Source: an uncultured Actinomycetes bacterium
Lineage (GTDB): Bacteria; Actinomycetota; Actinomycetes; Nanopelagicales; Nanopelagicaceae
Length of the DNA: 5,809 nucleotides
Direction of reading: 5' to 3'
Assembly (NCBI GenBank): GCA_903820565.1
Contig: CAIJHZ010000084.1
Location: 1-5,809, forward strand
Made by a program: the position numbers and the translations under genes. Below the pieces are notes generated by a model. It did not search any database. It was not told the DNA's origin and was given only the letters and a program-made list of their open reading frames with translations. The first letter of the stretch is position 1. Every line of letters begins with the position of its first letter. Shown here one piece after another: positions 1-5,683 of the stretch.

Positions 1-322
1 CCAAATATGCTTCTGCATCGCGCTTTAGCTTTTGCAAAACGCGTGCTGAAATTTCCTGTGATGTGTACTTCTTGCCATCGATATCGATACTCCAGTTAGT
101 ACCCATGTGACGCTTAACGGATCGGATTGTGCGATCTACGTTTGTTACTGATTGACGTTTTGCGACCTCACCAACAAGGACTTCGCCATTTTTGGCAAAG
201 GCCACGATGGATGGGGTTGTGCGTGCGCCTTCTGCGTTGGCGATAACCGTTGGTTCGCCACCTTCAAGAACAGATACGCAGCTGTTTGTTGTACCGAGGT
301 CGATTCCGACTGCTCTAGCCAT
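1..322 (-). CDS. dnaK: Molecular chaperone DnaK (Hsp70), N-terminal part, cut by window edge
   Basis: ATP-dependent Hsp70 chaperone of the cytosol. It binds exposed hydrophobic peptides and cycles with DnaJ and GrpE. I translated 107 complete codons by reading the minus strand from the ATG at 322-320. The product begins MARAVGIDLGTTNSCVSVLE, which holds the phosphate-1 loop of the actin-like ATPase fold (GIDLGTTNS, residues 6-14). It continues with the family-typical segments NAEGARTTPSIVAF (29-42) and VGEVAKRQSVTN (50-61) and a Lys at position 70, matching the catalytic Lys70 of E. coli DnaK. The rest of the nucleotide-binding domain and the whole substrate-binding domain lie beyond base 1. 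The start is well supported: a strong ribosome binding site sits 8 bp upstream and the N-terminus has the usual DnaK length. In actinobacteria dnaK usually heads a dnaK-grpE-dnaJ-hspR operon repressed by HspR, and the upstream HAIR-like repeats agree with that. No frameshift or lost key residue is visible. Confidence 0.98.
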   Translation of the reverse strand, partial: MARAVGIDLGTTNSCVSVLEGGEPTVIANAEGARTTPSIVAFAKNGEVLVGEVAKRQSVTNVDRTIRSVKRHMGTNWSIDIDGKKYTSQEISARVLQKLKRDAEAYL

Positions 323-330
323 TGTGTGTG

Positions 331-338
331 CTCCTTTT
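331..338 (-). promoter_or_regulatory. Ribosome binding site of dnaK
   Basis: On the minus strand the sequence reads AAAAGGAG, a strong Shine-Dalgarno match, followed by the 8-base spacer CACACACA and the dnaK ATG. It fixes the dnaK start at 322. It is also the only clear Shine-Dalgarno site in the window, since the other four visible starts have weak or no such sites. Confidence 0.9.
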
Positions 339-344
339 ATCCCG

Positions 345-367
345 CTCGAGCCTGATTTAGGGTCGAG
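345..367 (-). promoter_or_regulatory. Hairpin in the dnaK 5' untranslated leader
   Basis: In the dnaK sense the sequence reads CTCGA-C-CCT-aaatc-AGG-C-TCGAG. It gives five plus three base pairs separated by one C-C mismatch, around a 5-base loop. It lies between the predicted transcription start (near 380) and the Shine-Dalgarno site (338-331), so it would be part of the leader RNA. It does not pair with the ribosome binding site and no T-run follows it, so it is neither an obvious thermometer that hides the site nor a terminator. It could be a transcript-stabilising stem or an additional DNA operator. The base pairing is seen directly; the role is unknown. Confidence 0.5.
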
Positions 368-377
368 GATTGTTGAA

Positions 378-398
378 CCTGAGTCGAGTATACACAAA
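378..398. promoter_or_regulatory. Second, degenerate HAIR-like (HspR) operator over the dnaK -10 box
   Basis: The site reads CCTGAGT-N7-ACACAAA on the plus strand. Against the known HAIR consensus CTTGAGT-N7-ACTCAAG it matches 11 of 14 positions when read on the minus strand (TTTGTGT-N7-ACTCAGG). It lies 23 bp from the better site and covers the probable dnaK -10 hexamer, where a bound repressor would block RNA polymerase. Multiple HAIR sites before dnaK are known in Streptomyces. One half is good and the other is weak, so this is a likely but less certain operator. Confidence 0.5.
387..392 (-). promoter_or_regulatory. Probable dnaK promoter, -10 hexamer TATACT
   Basis: The minus strand reads TATACT, five of six matches to TATAAT. 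It would start transcription near base 380 and leave a leader of about 58 bases before the dnaK ATG. The -35 region at 17-18 bp spacing (about 410-416) is poor: TCGCAA or GTCGCA on the minus strand. It lies inside the better HAIR-like repeat. A weak -35 under an operator suits a repressed heat-shock promoter. The hexamer is seen; the start site is inferred. Confidence 0.6.
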
Positions 399-400
399 AG

Positions 401-421
401 GTTGAGTCGTTGCGACTCAGG
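401..421. promoter_or_regulatory. HAIR-like inverted repeat, probable HspR operator for dnaK
   Basis: The site reads GTTGAGT-N7-ACTCAGG, matching the actinobacterial HAIR consensus CTTGAGT-N7-ACTCAAG at 12 of 14 positions with the exact 7-bp spacer. The core GAGTCG-TTG-CGACTC is itself a perfect dyad. HspR, a MerR-family repressor usually encoded in the dnaK operon, binds such sites and needs DnaK as co-repressor, giving feedback control. The site covers the -35 region and spacer of the dnaK promoter. It also lies about 12 bp upstream of a possible -35 element for the divergent gene at 470, so it might affect both directions. Confidence 0.75.
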
Positions 422-432
422 TTTCTATCTCG

Positions 433-461
433 TTGAACACATCCTCTGCAGAACTTATTCC
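433..461 (+). promoter_or_regulatory. Tentative promoter for the divergent Fe-S oxidoreductase gene
   Basis: TTGAAC at 433-438 (five of six matches to TTGACA) is followed after 17 bp by TATTCC at 456-461, a mediocre -10. This pair would start transcription at about 468-470, on the ATG itself, giving a leaderless mRNA. A competing -10, GATAAT at 466-471 (five of six matches), has no recognisable -35. It would start near 478, which would force use of the later ATG at 497. The choice cannot be made from sequence alone. Confidence 0.3.
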
Positions 462-469
462 TGCCGATA

Positions 470-2542
470 ATGGCGTGGGCGTCTAGCCTTACGCCCATGA
501 ACCTTGCACTCGCAGGCCTGTCCTATGGCATCACCGTTATTACCCTTGTCCTTCTTGTTGTTCGAACAAAGGCGCTGATCGGTATCTATAAGAAGGGTCA
601 ACCAGATCCAATGCGCAGCAACAATAAGGCGCAGCGATTGCGAATGGCAGCTCGTGAAATCTTCGGGCACACAAAGATGTTCAACTTCACTGTTGTTGGA
701 TTTGCTCATTGGTTTGTGATGGTTGGCTTCGTCGTTTTGTTTGGAACTTTAGTTACGGCATACGGACAGTTGATAAACCCAAAGTTTGCTTTGCCAATTA
801 TTGGCCACTTGTGGATCTACGAATACATTACCGAACTAGTTGCGTGGGCTACAGGTATCGGAATCGTAGCGTTGATTGGAATCCGCCAAGTGACTCGATT
901 GCGCAACAAACGTTCACGCTTTGCTGGCTCTGGAATGTTGAAGGCGTACTACGTTGAATTCACGATCGTACTTATTGTTTTCTGCGTAATCGCACTTCGT
1001 GGGCTTGAAGGTGCGCTATCGAATGAAACAGTCTGGAATCGTCATTACACAACGACCTGGTTTATAGCCTCAATGTTTAAATCAATGACCTTGTCTCAAC
1101 TGACTTCTTGGATTCAGATTGTCGCAACAATCAAAATTGTTGGCTCAATGGCATGGTTTATTGTCATTGCGACAAACTTTACGATGGGTATCGCCTGGCA
1201 TCGATTCTTGGCGCCGTTTAATATTTTCTATCGCCGCAACGCTGATGGCACATCATCACTTGGCGCACTTCCACCGATGTTGTCGCATGGCGCGGAAATT
1301 AACTTTGAAGATCCAAAAGATGATGATGTCTTTGGCTTAGGTACTCGTGCCGACATATCCTGGAAGGGTTTATTGGATATGACATCGTGTACCGAATGCG
1401 GTCGTTGCCAATCCCAGTGCCCTGCATGGCACACTGATAAACCGCTGTCGCCAAAGCTTTTAATCATGGCTATGCGCGACCATGCCTTTGCTAAAACCGT
1501 TGAAACTGAGGCACTTGTTGGCGAAAATTCACCGATTAGCTTAGATGTTTTGTGGTCCTGCACCACATGTGGTGCTTGTGTTAATGAGTGCCCAGTTGAT
1601 ATCGAACATATTGATCACATCGTTAACATGCGCCGCTTCCAGGTTTTAGTTGAATCAGAGTTTCCATCTGAACTGGGTGGAACTTTTAGAAATCTAGAAA
1701 AAACTGGTAACCCTTGGGGAGCCAACCGCACTGATCGCGAAGCATGGATTGCAGAATGTGATTTCCCGGTCAATGTTATTGAAGGTGAATTGCCCGAAGA
1801 TGTTGAATATTTATTCTGGGTTGGTTGCGCTGGCGCCTATGAAGAGCGCGCAAAGAAAACAACAAAGGCTGTTGCTGAACTGTTGTACATGGCTGGAGTT
1901 AACTTTGCAGTGTTAGGCAAAAAAGAAACCTGCACCGGAGATCCTGCACGTCGCGCTGGAAATGAATTCTTGTACCAAATCCTGGCACGCGAAAACATTG
2001 AAACTTTTAAAGAAGCATTTGGTGATCGACCAAAGGGTACAAAGAAAGTTGTTGTTACCTGCCCTCATTGCTTTACAACAATTGGACGAGATTATGGGCA
2101 ACAAGGTTTTGAACTTGAGATGGTTCACCACGCACAGCTGCTCAATCAATTGCTACGTGAGAAGCGTTTAATTCCAATCAAGATGTCTCACACTGCAATG
2201 ACTTATCACGATCCATGTTACTTAGGCCGTCACAATGAAATTTATCAACCTCCGCGTGAAATTCTGGAAGCAACTGGTGCTGAGTTAACTGAAATGCCTC
2301 GCAACAAGGAACGATCATTTTGTTGTGGTGCCGGTGGTGGTCGAATGTGGATGGAAGAAAAAATCGGTACTCGAATTAATATCAACCGTGTTGAAGAAGC
2401 GATTAATACTGGCGCAACTGAATTAGCTGTTGCCTGTCCTTTCTGCCGCGTGATGACCAGCGATGGAATGAACGCCAAAGAGTCGGCCGTTGAAGTCTTA
2501 GATGTTGCCCAGGTTTTGCTGCGCTCAGTAAAAGAAAATTAG
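470..2542 (+). CDS. etfD: Membrane Fe-S oxidoreductase of the EtfD / ETF:menaquinone oxidoreductase type
   Basis: Probable membrane enzyme that passes electrons from a reduced electron-transfer flavoprotein to menaquinone, linking acyl-CoA dehydrogenation to the respiratory chain. The 690-residue product has an N-terminal NarI-like part with about five membrane helices (near 13-31, 74-96, 121-139, 161-178, 219-240). Its histidines H67, H80, H113, H192 and H244 are candidate haem b ligands. Two 4Fe-4S motifs follow: C307/C310/C313/C317 and C364/C367/C370/C374-Pro. Two HdrD-like CCG domains complete it: C453, C488, C531/C534, then C583, C618-C619, C656/C659. Domain 1 has Cys-Thr where a Cys-Cys pair is typical. 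The architecture matches M. tuberculosis Rv0338c (EtfD), which I recall as longer (about 880 residues), so this form lacks that C-terminal extension. It is divergent from dnaK. No Shine-Dalgarno site precedes the ATG at 470; Met10 at 497 is an alternative start that keeps the first helix. The family is certain; the electron donor is inferred, as no ETF gene is in view. Confidence 0.88.
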   Translation: MAWASSLTPMNLALAGLSYGITVITLVLLVVRTKALIGIYKKGQPDPMRSNNKAQRLRMAAREIFGHTKMFNFTVVGFAHWFVMVGFVVLFGTLVTAYGQLINPKFALPIIGHLWIYEYITELVAWATGIGIVALIGIRQVTRLRNKRSRFAGSGMLKAYYVEFTIVLIVFCVIALRGLEGALSNETVWNRHYTTTWFIASMFKSMTLSQLTSWIQIVATIKIVGSMAWFIVIATNFTMGIAWHRFLAPFNIFYRRNADGTSSLGALPPMLSHGAEINFEDPKDDDVFGLGTRADISWKGLLDMTSCTECGRCQSQCPAWHTDKPLSPKLLIMAMRDHAFAKTVETEALVGENSPISLDVLWSCTTCGACVNECPVDIEHIDHIVNMRRFQVLVESEFPSELGGTFRNLEKTGNPWGANRTDREAWIAECDFPVNVIEGELPEDVEYLFWVGCAGAYEERAKKTTKAVAELLYMAGVNFAVLGKKETCTGDPARRAGNEFLYQILARENIETFKEAFGDRPKGTKKVVVTCPHCFTTIGRDYGQQGFELEMVHHAQLLNQLLREKRLIPIKMSHTAMTYHDPCYLGRHNEIYQPPREILEATGAELTEMPRNKERSFCCGAGGGRMWMEEKIGTRININRVEEAINTGATELAVACPFCRVMTSDGMNAKESAVEVLDVAQVLLRSVKEN
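474..499 (+). promoter_or_regulatory. Hairpin covering the alternative start codon at 497
   Basis: The 7-bp arms TGGGCGT (476-482) and ACGCCCA (491-497) are perfect reverse complements around the 8-base loop CTAGCCTT. A G-T wobble (475/498) and a C-G pair (474/499) extend the stem to nine pairs. In RNA the stem would hide the ATG at 497-499, the second possible start of the Fe-S oxidoreductase gene, and would sit 4 bases inside the reading frame that begins at 470. It could hinder initiation at 497, act as an operator, or be accidental. The pairing is seen; the function is unknown. Confidence 0.4.
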
Positions 2543-2576
2543 GCTCAATTTCCACCTGTTCTCAGCAAACTTTCAG

Positions 2577-2583
2577 GCTGTGA
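2577..2583 (-). promoter_or_regulatory. Possible PhoP-type half-site before the response regulator
   Basis: The minus strand reads TCACAGC, identical to the 7-bp unit of the mycobacterial PhoP direct repeat (TCACAGC-N4-TCACAGC). It lies 15 bp before the start of a PhoP-like regulator gene, so autoregulation is possible. The second unit expected 11 bp away on either side is missing, so this is a half-site at best. It sits in the 56 bp gap at 2543-2598, where I find no terminator and no convincing sigma-70 promoter. A short imperfect dyad, GGCT-gtg-AGAG-catt-CTCT-AGCC, fills 2576-2598. Confidence 0.25.
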
Positions 2584-2598
2584 GAGCATTCTCTAGCC

Positions 2599-3312
2599 AT
2601 GACTACAACCATAGAAAAGAACTCCCAGCGCATTCTCGTCGTTGATGATGAATCAAGCATCAGCGAGTTAATTTCTACCAGCCTTCGATTCGTTGGCTTT
2701 GATGTCCGCACCGCAGCTAATGGTGCCGAGGCTCTACGTGTAGCAGAAGAGTTCAAGCCACATGCAATGGTGCTAGATGTCATGTTGCCCGATCTTGATG
2801 GTTTTGAAGTGTGTAAGAAGATTCGCAACGAAGGTGTCGACACAGGTGTTTTATTTCTAACAGCTAAAGATGGCATGGAAGACAAAGTTAAGGGTTTAAC
2901 CCTTGGCGGAGATGATTACATGACCAAGCCATTCTCACTCGAAGAACTAGTTGCTCGTCTGCGCGCACTTCTCCGTCGCACAGGTGTCGATCATATTGAA
3001 ATTGATGATGAAAAAATGCGTTTTGCTGATCTTGAATTAGATGAAGCAACACACGAAGTTCGTCGTGCTGGTCAAATGCTTGATTTGTCACCAACAGAGT
3101 TTGCTTTGCTTCGCTACCTAATTATTAACGCTGATCGCGTTGTGTCAAAGGCCCAGATCCTTGACCACGTATGGCAATACGACTTCCGCGGGGACATGGG
3201 AATTGTTGAAACATATATTTCTTATCTTCGGAAAAAGGTAGATTCTTTCGATCCACCACTTATTCATACAGTCCGTGGAGTTGGCTATCGTTTGAGAATG
3301 CCGCCTAAGTAA
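2599..3312 (+). CDS. OmpR/PhoP-family two-component response regulator
   Basis: DNA-binding response regulator of 237 residues, the usual length. The receiver domain (about 10-125) carries the acidic pair D16-D17, the phosphoacceptor D60 (in VLDVMLPDLDGF), T88 and K110 (in YMTKPFS). After a short linker, the winged-helix output domain (about 140-235) has LSPTEFALLRYL (163-174), VVSKAQILDHVW (181-192) and the closing HTVRGVGYRL (223-232), all diagnostic of the OmpR/PhoB class. From memory the sequence resembles M. tuberculosis PhoP most closely (TLGGDDYMTKPFSLEELVARLRALLRR and the ILDHVWQYDF segment). The regulon there should not be transferred without evidence, so no symbol is given. The start at 2599 has only a weak GAGAG (2582-2586), 12 bp upstream. 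It lies 56 bp after the Fe-S oxidoreductase gene and 2 bp before its kinase, so it may be read through from upstream as well as from a promoter of its own. All phosphorylation residues are present. Confidence 0.96.
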   Translation: MTTTIEKNSQRILVVDDESSISELISTSLRFVGFDVRTAANGAEALRVAEEFKPHAMVLDVMLPDLDGFEVCKKIRNEGVDTGVLFLTAKDGMEDKVKGLTLGGDDYMTKPFSLEELVARLRALLRRTGVDHIEIDDEKMRFADLELDEATHEVRRAGQMLDLSPTEFALLRYLIINADRVVSKAQILDHVWQYDFRGDMGIVETYISYLRKKVDSFDPPLIHTVRGVGYRLRMPPK

Positions 3313-3314
3313 CA

Positions 3315-4763
3315 ATGAATCGCCGCAAACCGAATCTTGGATTGGCGAATTCAAGTTTACGTAATCGTTTAACGGTTGGCGTGCTTGTACTTTCTGCATT
3401 CGGATTTGCTGGTGCTGGTTTTGGCGCACAAGCGCTTTTGAAAGATTATTTAATTCACCAAGTTGATGATCAGTTGCTCAGTGTTGTTGGCGGTACCGCT
3501 GATCGCTTAGATAGAGCTGGAATCGCTCGTCAAGATGATGACGGACCACAAGCAGCTCGCGGTGCAGCACCACTCAATCGTGTTCCCACATCTATTTCTG
3601 TCACTGTTTTGGATCCTTTTGGCAATCTAGTTGGTGGAATCGGAGGCGACTTAAACTCAAACCAGGTCACTGATTATGTGAAGGGTCTACTGCCTGGGCA
3701 GGTTGCAGCCTTTGGATCGACACCATTTACCATCGAAGCACCTGGTGCTGATTTTCGGGTTGCAACAACTGTTTTACCATCATCGCTTGGCTCGGTAATT
3801 GTCGCGCAATCACTTAGTGATTTTGATAAGACAACCCATCAAATCGGTATTGTCTTTTTAATTATTGGCGGAGTAGTCCTTTTGTTTATCGCATTTGCGT
3901 CTCGTCAAGTAATTAAATTAAGTATGAGGCCGCTTGAGAAAATGCAAGTTACCGCTGGAAAAATTGCCGCTGGTGATTTATCTGCGCGTCTTGAAAATTT
4001 CGAACCAGATACCGAGGTTGGGCGCCTGAGTACTTCGCTGAACCAGATGCTTTCCCGGATTGAAGAGTCCTTTGCCGCGCGCACAGAATCTGAGAATAAA
4101 TTGCGTCGCTTTGTTGCTGACGCTAGCCACGAATTGCGTACTCCACTTACATCTATCCGTGGCTTTGCAGAATTGCACCGTCAAGGCGCAGTGCCGGAAG
4201 GTGAAAAGACGAAAGAACTTATTTCGCGGATTGAAAAAGAATCAATGCGAATGGGTTATTTGGTGGAAGATCTTTTGATGCTTGCGCGCATGGATCAGTC
4301 GCGGGCATTAGTAATGACAGATGTTGATCTTTCAAACCTTGTCAAAGAAGCTGTTTCTTCTGCACAAGCTGCAGGTCCACAGCATCCCGTCACTATGGAT
4401 ATCGCACATGATGTGCACACACGGGGTGATGCCGACAAGATCTATCAGGTTGTTGCTAACTTACTTGCGAATGCTCGCGCGCATACTCCTGCCGGAACCC
4501 AGATTCAGGTTGCTACATACTCAAAGGAGGATGGTTCATACGTAACAGTTTCAGACAATGGACCTGGGCTTTCTGTTGCTGACCAAGCACATATCTTTGA
4601 GCGTTTCTATCGTGTGGATACTTCTCGTCAGCGCAGTAGTGGTGATGGCAGCGGATTAGGGCTTTCCATTGTTGATGAGGTTATGAAGGCACACGGCGGA
4701 GAAGTTTCGGTGAGTTCAGAACCAGGTAATGGCGCAACTTTTACGCTGCATTTCAAGGCCTAA
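3315..4763 (+). CDS. Membrane sensor histidine kinase, partner of the upstream regulator
   Basis: Inner-membrane kinase of 482 residues that should autophosphorylate and pass the phosphate to D60 of the regulator encoded 2 bp upstream; such spacing implies coupled translation. It has a short basic cytoplasmic start, helix 1 (about 18-40), an extracytoplasmic sensor region (about 42-175) with a charged and Ala/Gly/Pro-rich stretch near 70-90, and helix 2 (about 177-196). HAMP (about 197-250) and HisKA follow, with the phosphoacceptor H272 in SHELRTPL. The HATPase domain has N382/N386 (N box, NLLANARAH), DNGPGL at 414-419 (G1), IFERFYRVD at 427-435 (F box), GDGSGLGLSIV at 443-453 (G2) and GNGATF at 471-476. 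Every catalytic box is intact. The sensor region has no motif I recognise, so the signal is unknown; the layout is that of PhoR/MprB-like actinobacterial kinases. No good Shine-Dalgarno site is visible at this ATG, in keeping with re-initiation after the regulator's stop. Confidence 0.96.
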   Translation: MNRRKPNLGLANSSLRNRLTVGVLVLSAFGFAGAGFGAQALLKDYLIHQVDDQLLSVVGGTADRLDRAGIARQDDDGPQAARGAAPLNRVPTSISVTVLDPFGNLVGGIGGDLNSNQVTDYVKGLLPGQVAAFGSTPFTIEAPGADFRVATTVLPSSLGSVIVAQSLSDFDKTTHQIGIVFLIIGGVVLLFIAFASRQVIKLSMRPLEKMQVTAGKIAAGDLSARLENFEPDTEVGRLSTSLNQMLSRIEESFAARTESENKLRRFVADASHELRTPLTSIRGFAELHRQGAVPEGEKTKELISRIEKESMRMGYLVEDLLMLARMDQSRALVMTDVDLSNLVKEAVSSAQAAGPQHPVTMDIAHDVHTRGDADKIYQVVANLLANARAHTPAGTQIQVATYSKEDGSYVTVSDNGPGLSVADQAHIFERFYRVDTSRQRSSGDGSGLGLSIVDEVMKAHGGEVSVSSEPGNGATFTLHFKA

Positions 4764-4770
4764 CAATTAC

Positions 4771-5670
4771 TTAAGCTAGGGACTCCATAGATTTCAGCAC
4801 GGCAATACGTTCTGCAATCGGTGGGTGTGTAGAAAATAGTTTTGATACTGATTTTGCATCTAGTGGTGATTCAATCCAAATATGAGCAACAGCTGTTGAA
4901 CGTTGCTGCACAACGGTTGAATCGGCGGCTAGGACTTCAAGTGCGGACCGTAAACCTGCGGGATTGCGTGTAAATGCAACAGCGGTTGCATCAGCTAAAG
5001 ATTCACGCTTGCGCGAGATTGCAGATTTAAGCATCATCGCTGCTAATGGGGCCAAAATAAGAATGACTAGTGAAATTACAAGAGCGATTGGATTGCCGCC
5101 ACCTTCACGGTTGCGATCTCTACCTCCGCCAAACCACATCATGCGGGTCAACATGTCAGACAAGATTGCAATCGCACCTGCTGTTGTTGCAGCAACCGCG
5201 CTGACTAATGTGTCGCGATTAGCAACATGTGCCATCTCGTGGGCGATTACACCTTGCAGTTGGTCACGGTCCATCGCATCCAAAATGCCTGTTGTGAAGG
5301 CAATAAGTGCATGCTCGGGATTACGACCTGTTGCAAAGGCATTTGGTGCGCTGTCTACAACAATGGCAACTTTAGGCATTGGTAGACCTGAAGCGATTGT
5401 AATTTCATGCACTAAATCAAATAACTTTGGATTATCTGACTCTTGAATTAATTTGGCACCGGTCATTGTTAACACTAATTTGTCAGATCCGTAATACGAA
5501 CCCCATACAGAAATCAGTGCGATGCCGACAGCAATAGGAACTATTCCTGCAGTTGATGTTCCAAAGTAGGTCAACGCTGCATAAACAACGAGCCATACCA
5601 GCACGCCCATACCAACAAGCAAGCCAATTGTTTTGCGGCGGTTAGCCGCTTGCATCGTTCTAAAGTTCAT
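4771..5670 (-). CDS. htpX: HtpX family membrane zinc metalloprotease (M48)
   Basis: Integral membrane protease, 299 residues and full length for the family. HtpX proteins cut misfolded membrane proteins on the cytoplasmic side and take part in membrane protein quality control. Two helices lie near the N-terminus (about 14-34 and 41-58). The zinc site HEMAH (144-148) supplies H144 and H148 with catalytic E145; E223 in RKRESLADATA is the expected third ligand, with D227 four residues on. Two further hydrophobic stretches lie at about 156-172 and 194-214. A Gly/Arg-rich cytoplasmic-type segment (181-193, GGGRDRNREGGGN) lies between them, and the family-typical FSTHPPIAERI is at 279-289. The ATG at 5670 follows the lemA stop by 13 bp (CGCACAATAAATA in gene sense), which holds no Shine-Dalgarno site, so translation probably depends on lemA coupling. 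Met6 is an alternative start with no better signal. The gene converges on the kinase gene with 7 bp between stops and no visible terminator. Confidence 0.97.
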   Translation of the reverse strand: MNFRTMQAANRRKTIGLLVGMGVLVWLVVYAALTYFGTSTAGIVPIAVGIALISVWGSYYGSDKLVLTMTGAKLIQESDNPKLFDLVHEITIASGLPMPKVAIVVDSAPNAFATGRNPEHALIAFTTGILDAMDRDQLQGVIAHEMAHVANRDTLVSAVAATTAGAIAILSDMLTRMMWFGGGRDRNREGGGNPIALVISLVILILAPLAAMMLKSAISRKRESLADATAVAFTRNPAGLRSALEVLAADSTVVQQRSTAVAHIWIESPLDAKSVSKLFSTHPPIAERIAVLKSMESLA

Positions 5671-5683
5671 TATTTATTGTGCG

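Larger units (their letters stand above)
376..423. repeat. 11-bp perfect inverted repeat framing the dnaK control region
   Basis: The left arm AACCTGAGTCG at 376-386 is the exact reverse complement of the right arm CGACTCAGGTT at 413-423, with 26 bp between them. The 7-mer TGAGTCG occurs three times here: at 380-386 and 403-409 on the plus strand, and at 413-419 on the minus strand. These are the half-sites of the two HAIR-like operators annotated separately. The two direct copies are 23 bp apart, about two helical turns, which would place bound proteins on the same face of the DNA. Confidence 0.85.

Noticed and set aside
345..367. Leader hairpin as a CIRCE element (HrcA operator) or as an attenuator terminator
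   Set aside because: The arms do not match the CIRCE arms TTAGCACTC/GAGTGCTAA, the loop is 5 bases rather than 9, and no T-run follows the stem in the dnaK direction.
192..470. Open frame of 92 codons on the plus strand opposite dnaK and its promoter
   Set aside because: It runs antisense through dnaK codons and the HAIR operators, has no ribosome binding site and its product resembles no family. Its overlap with the start at 470 is accidental.
1228..1566. 112-codon minus-strand frame inside the Fe-S oxidoreductase gene
   Set aside because: Shadow of the coding strand. The plus-strand frame has intact cluster motifs across the same bases, and this frame has no family features.
2562..2885. 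107-codon minus-strand frame over the start of the response regulator
   Set aside because: Antisense to the receiver domain; the Ser/Arg/Thr-rich product is typical of a reverse-strand shadow.
4770..4775. CTTAAG palindrome between the kinase and htpX genes as a bidirectional terminator
   Set aside because: A 6-bp palindrome with no loop, no GC-rich stem and no T-run on either side cannot act as an intrinsic terminator, and such a 6-mer is common by chance.
4964..5446. 160-codon plus-strand frame opposite htpX
   Set aside because: It lies wholly inside the well-supported htpX gene in antisense. Its composition is that of a reversed membrane protein gene, and no start signal or recognisable motif is present.
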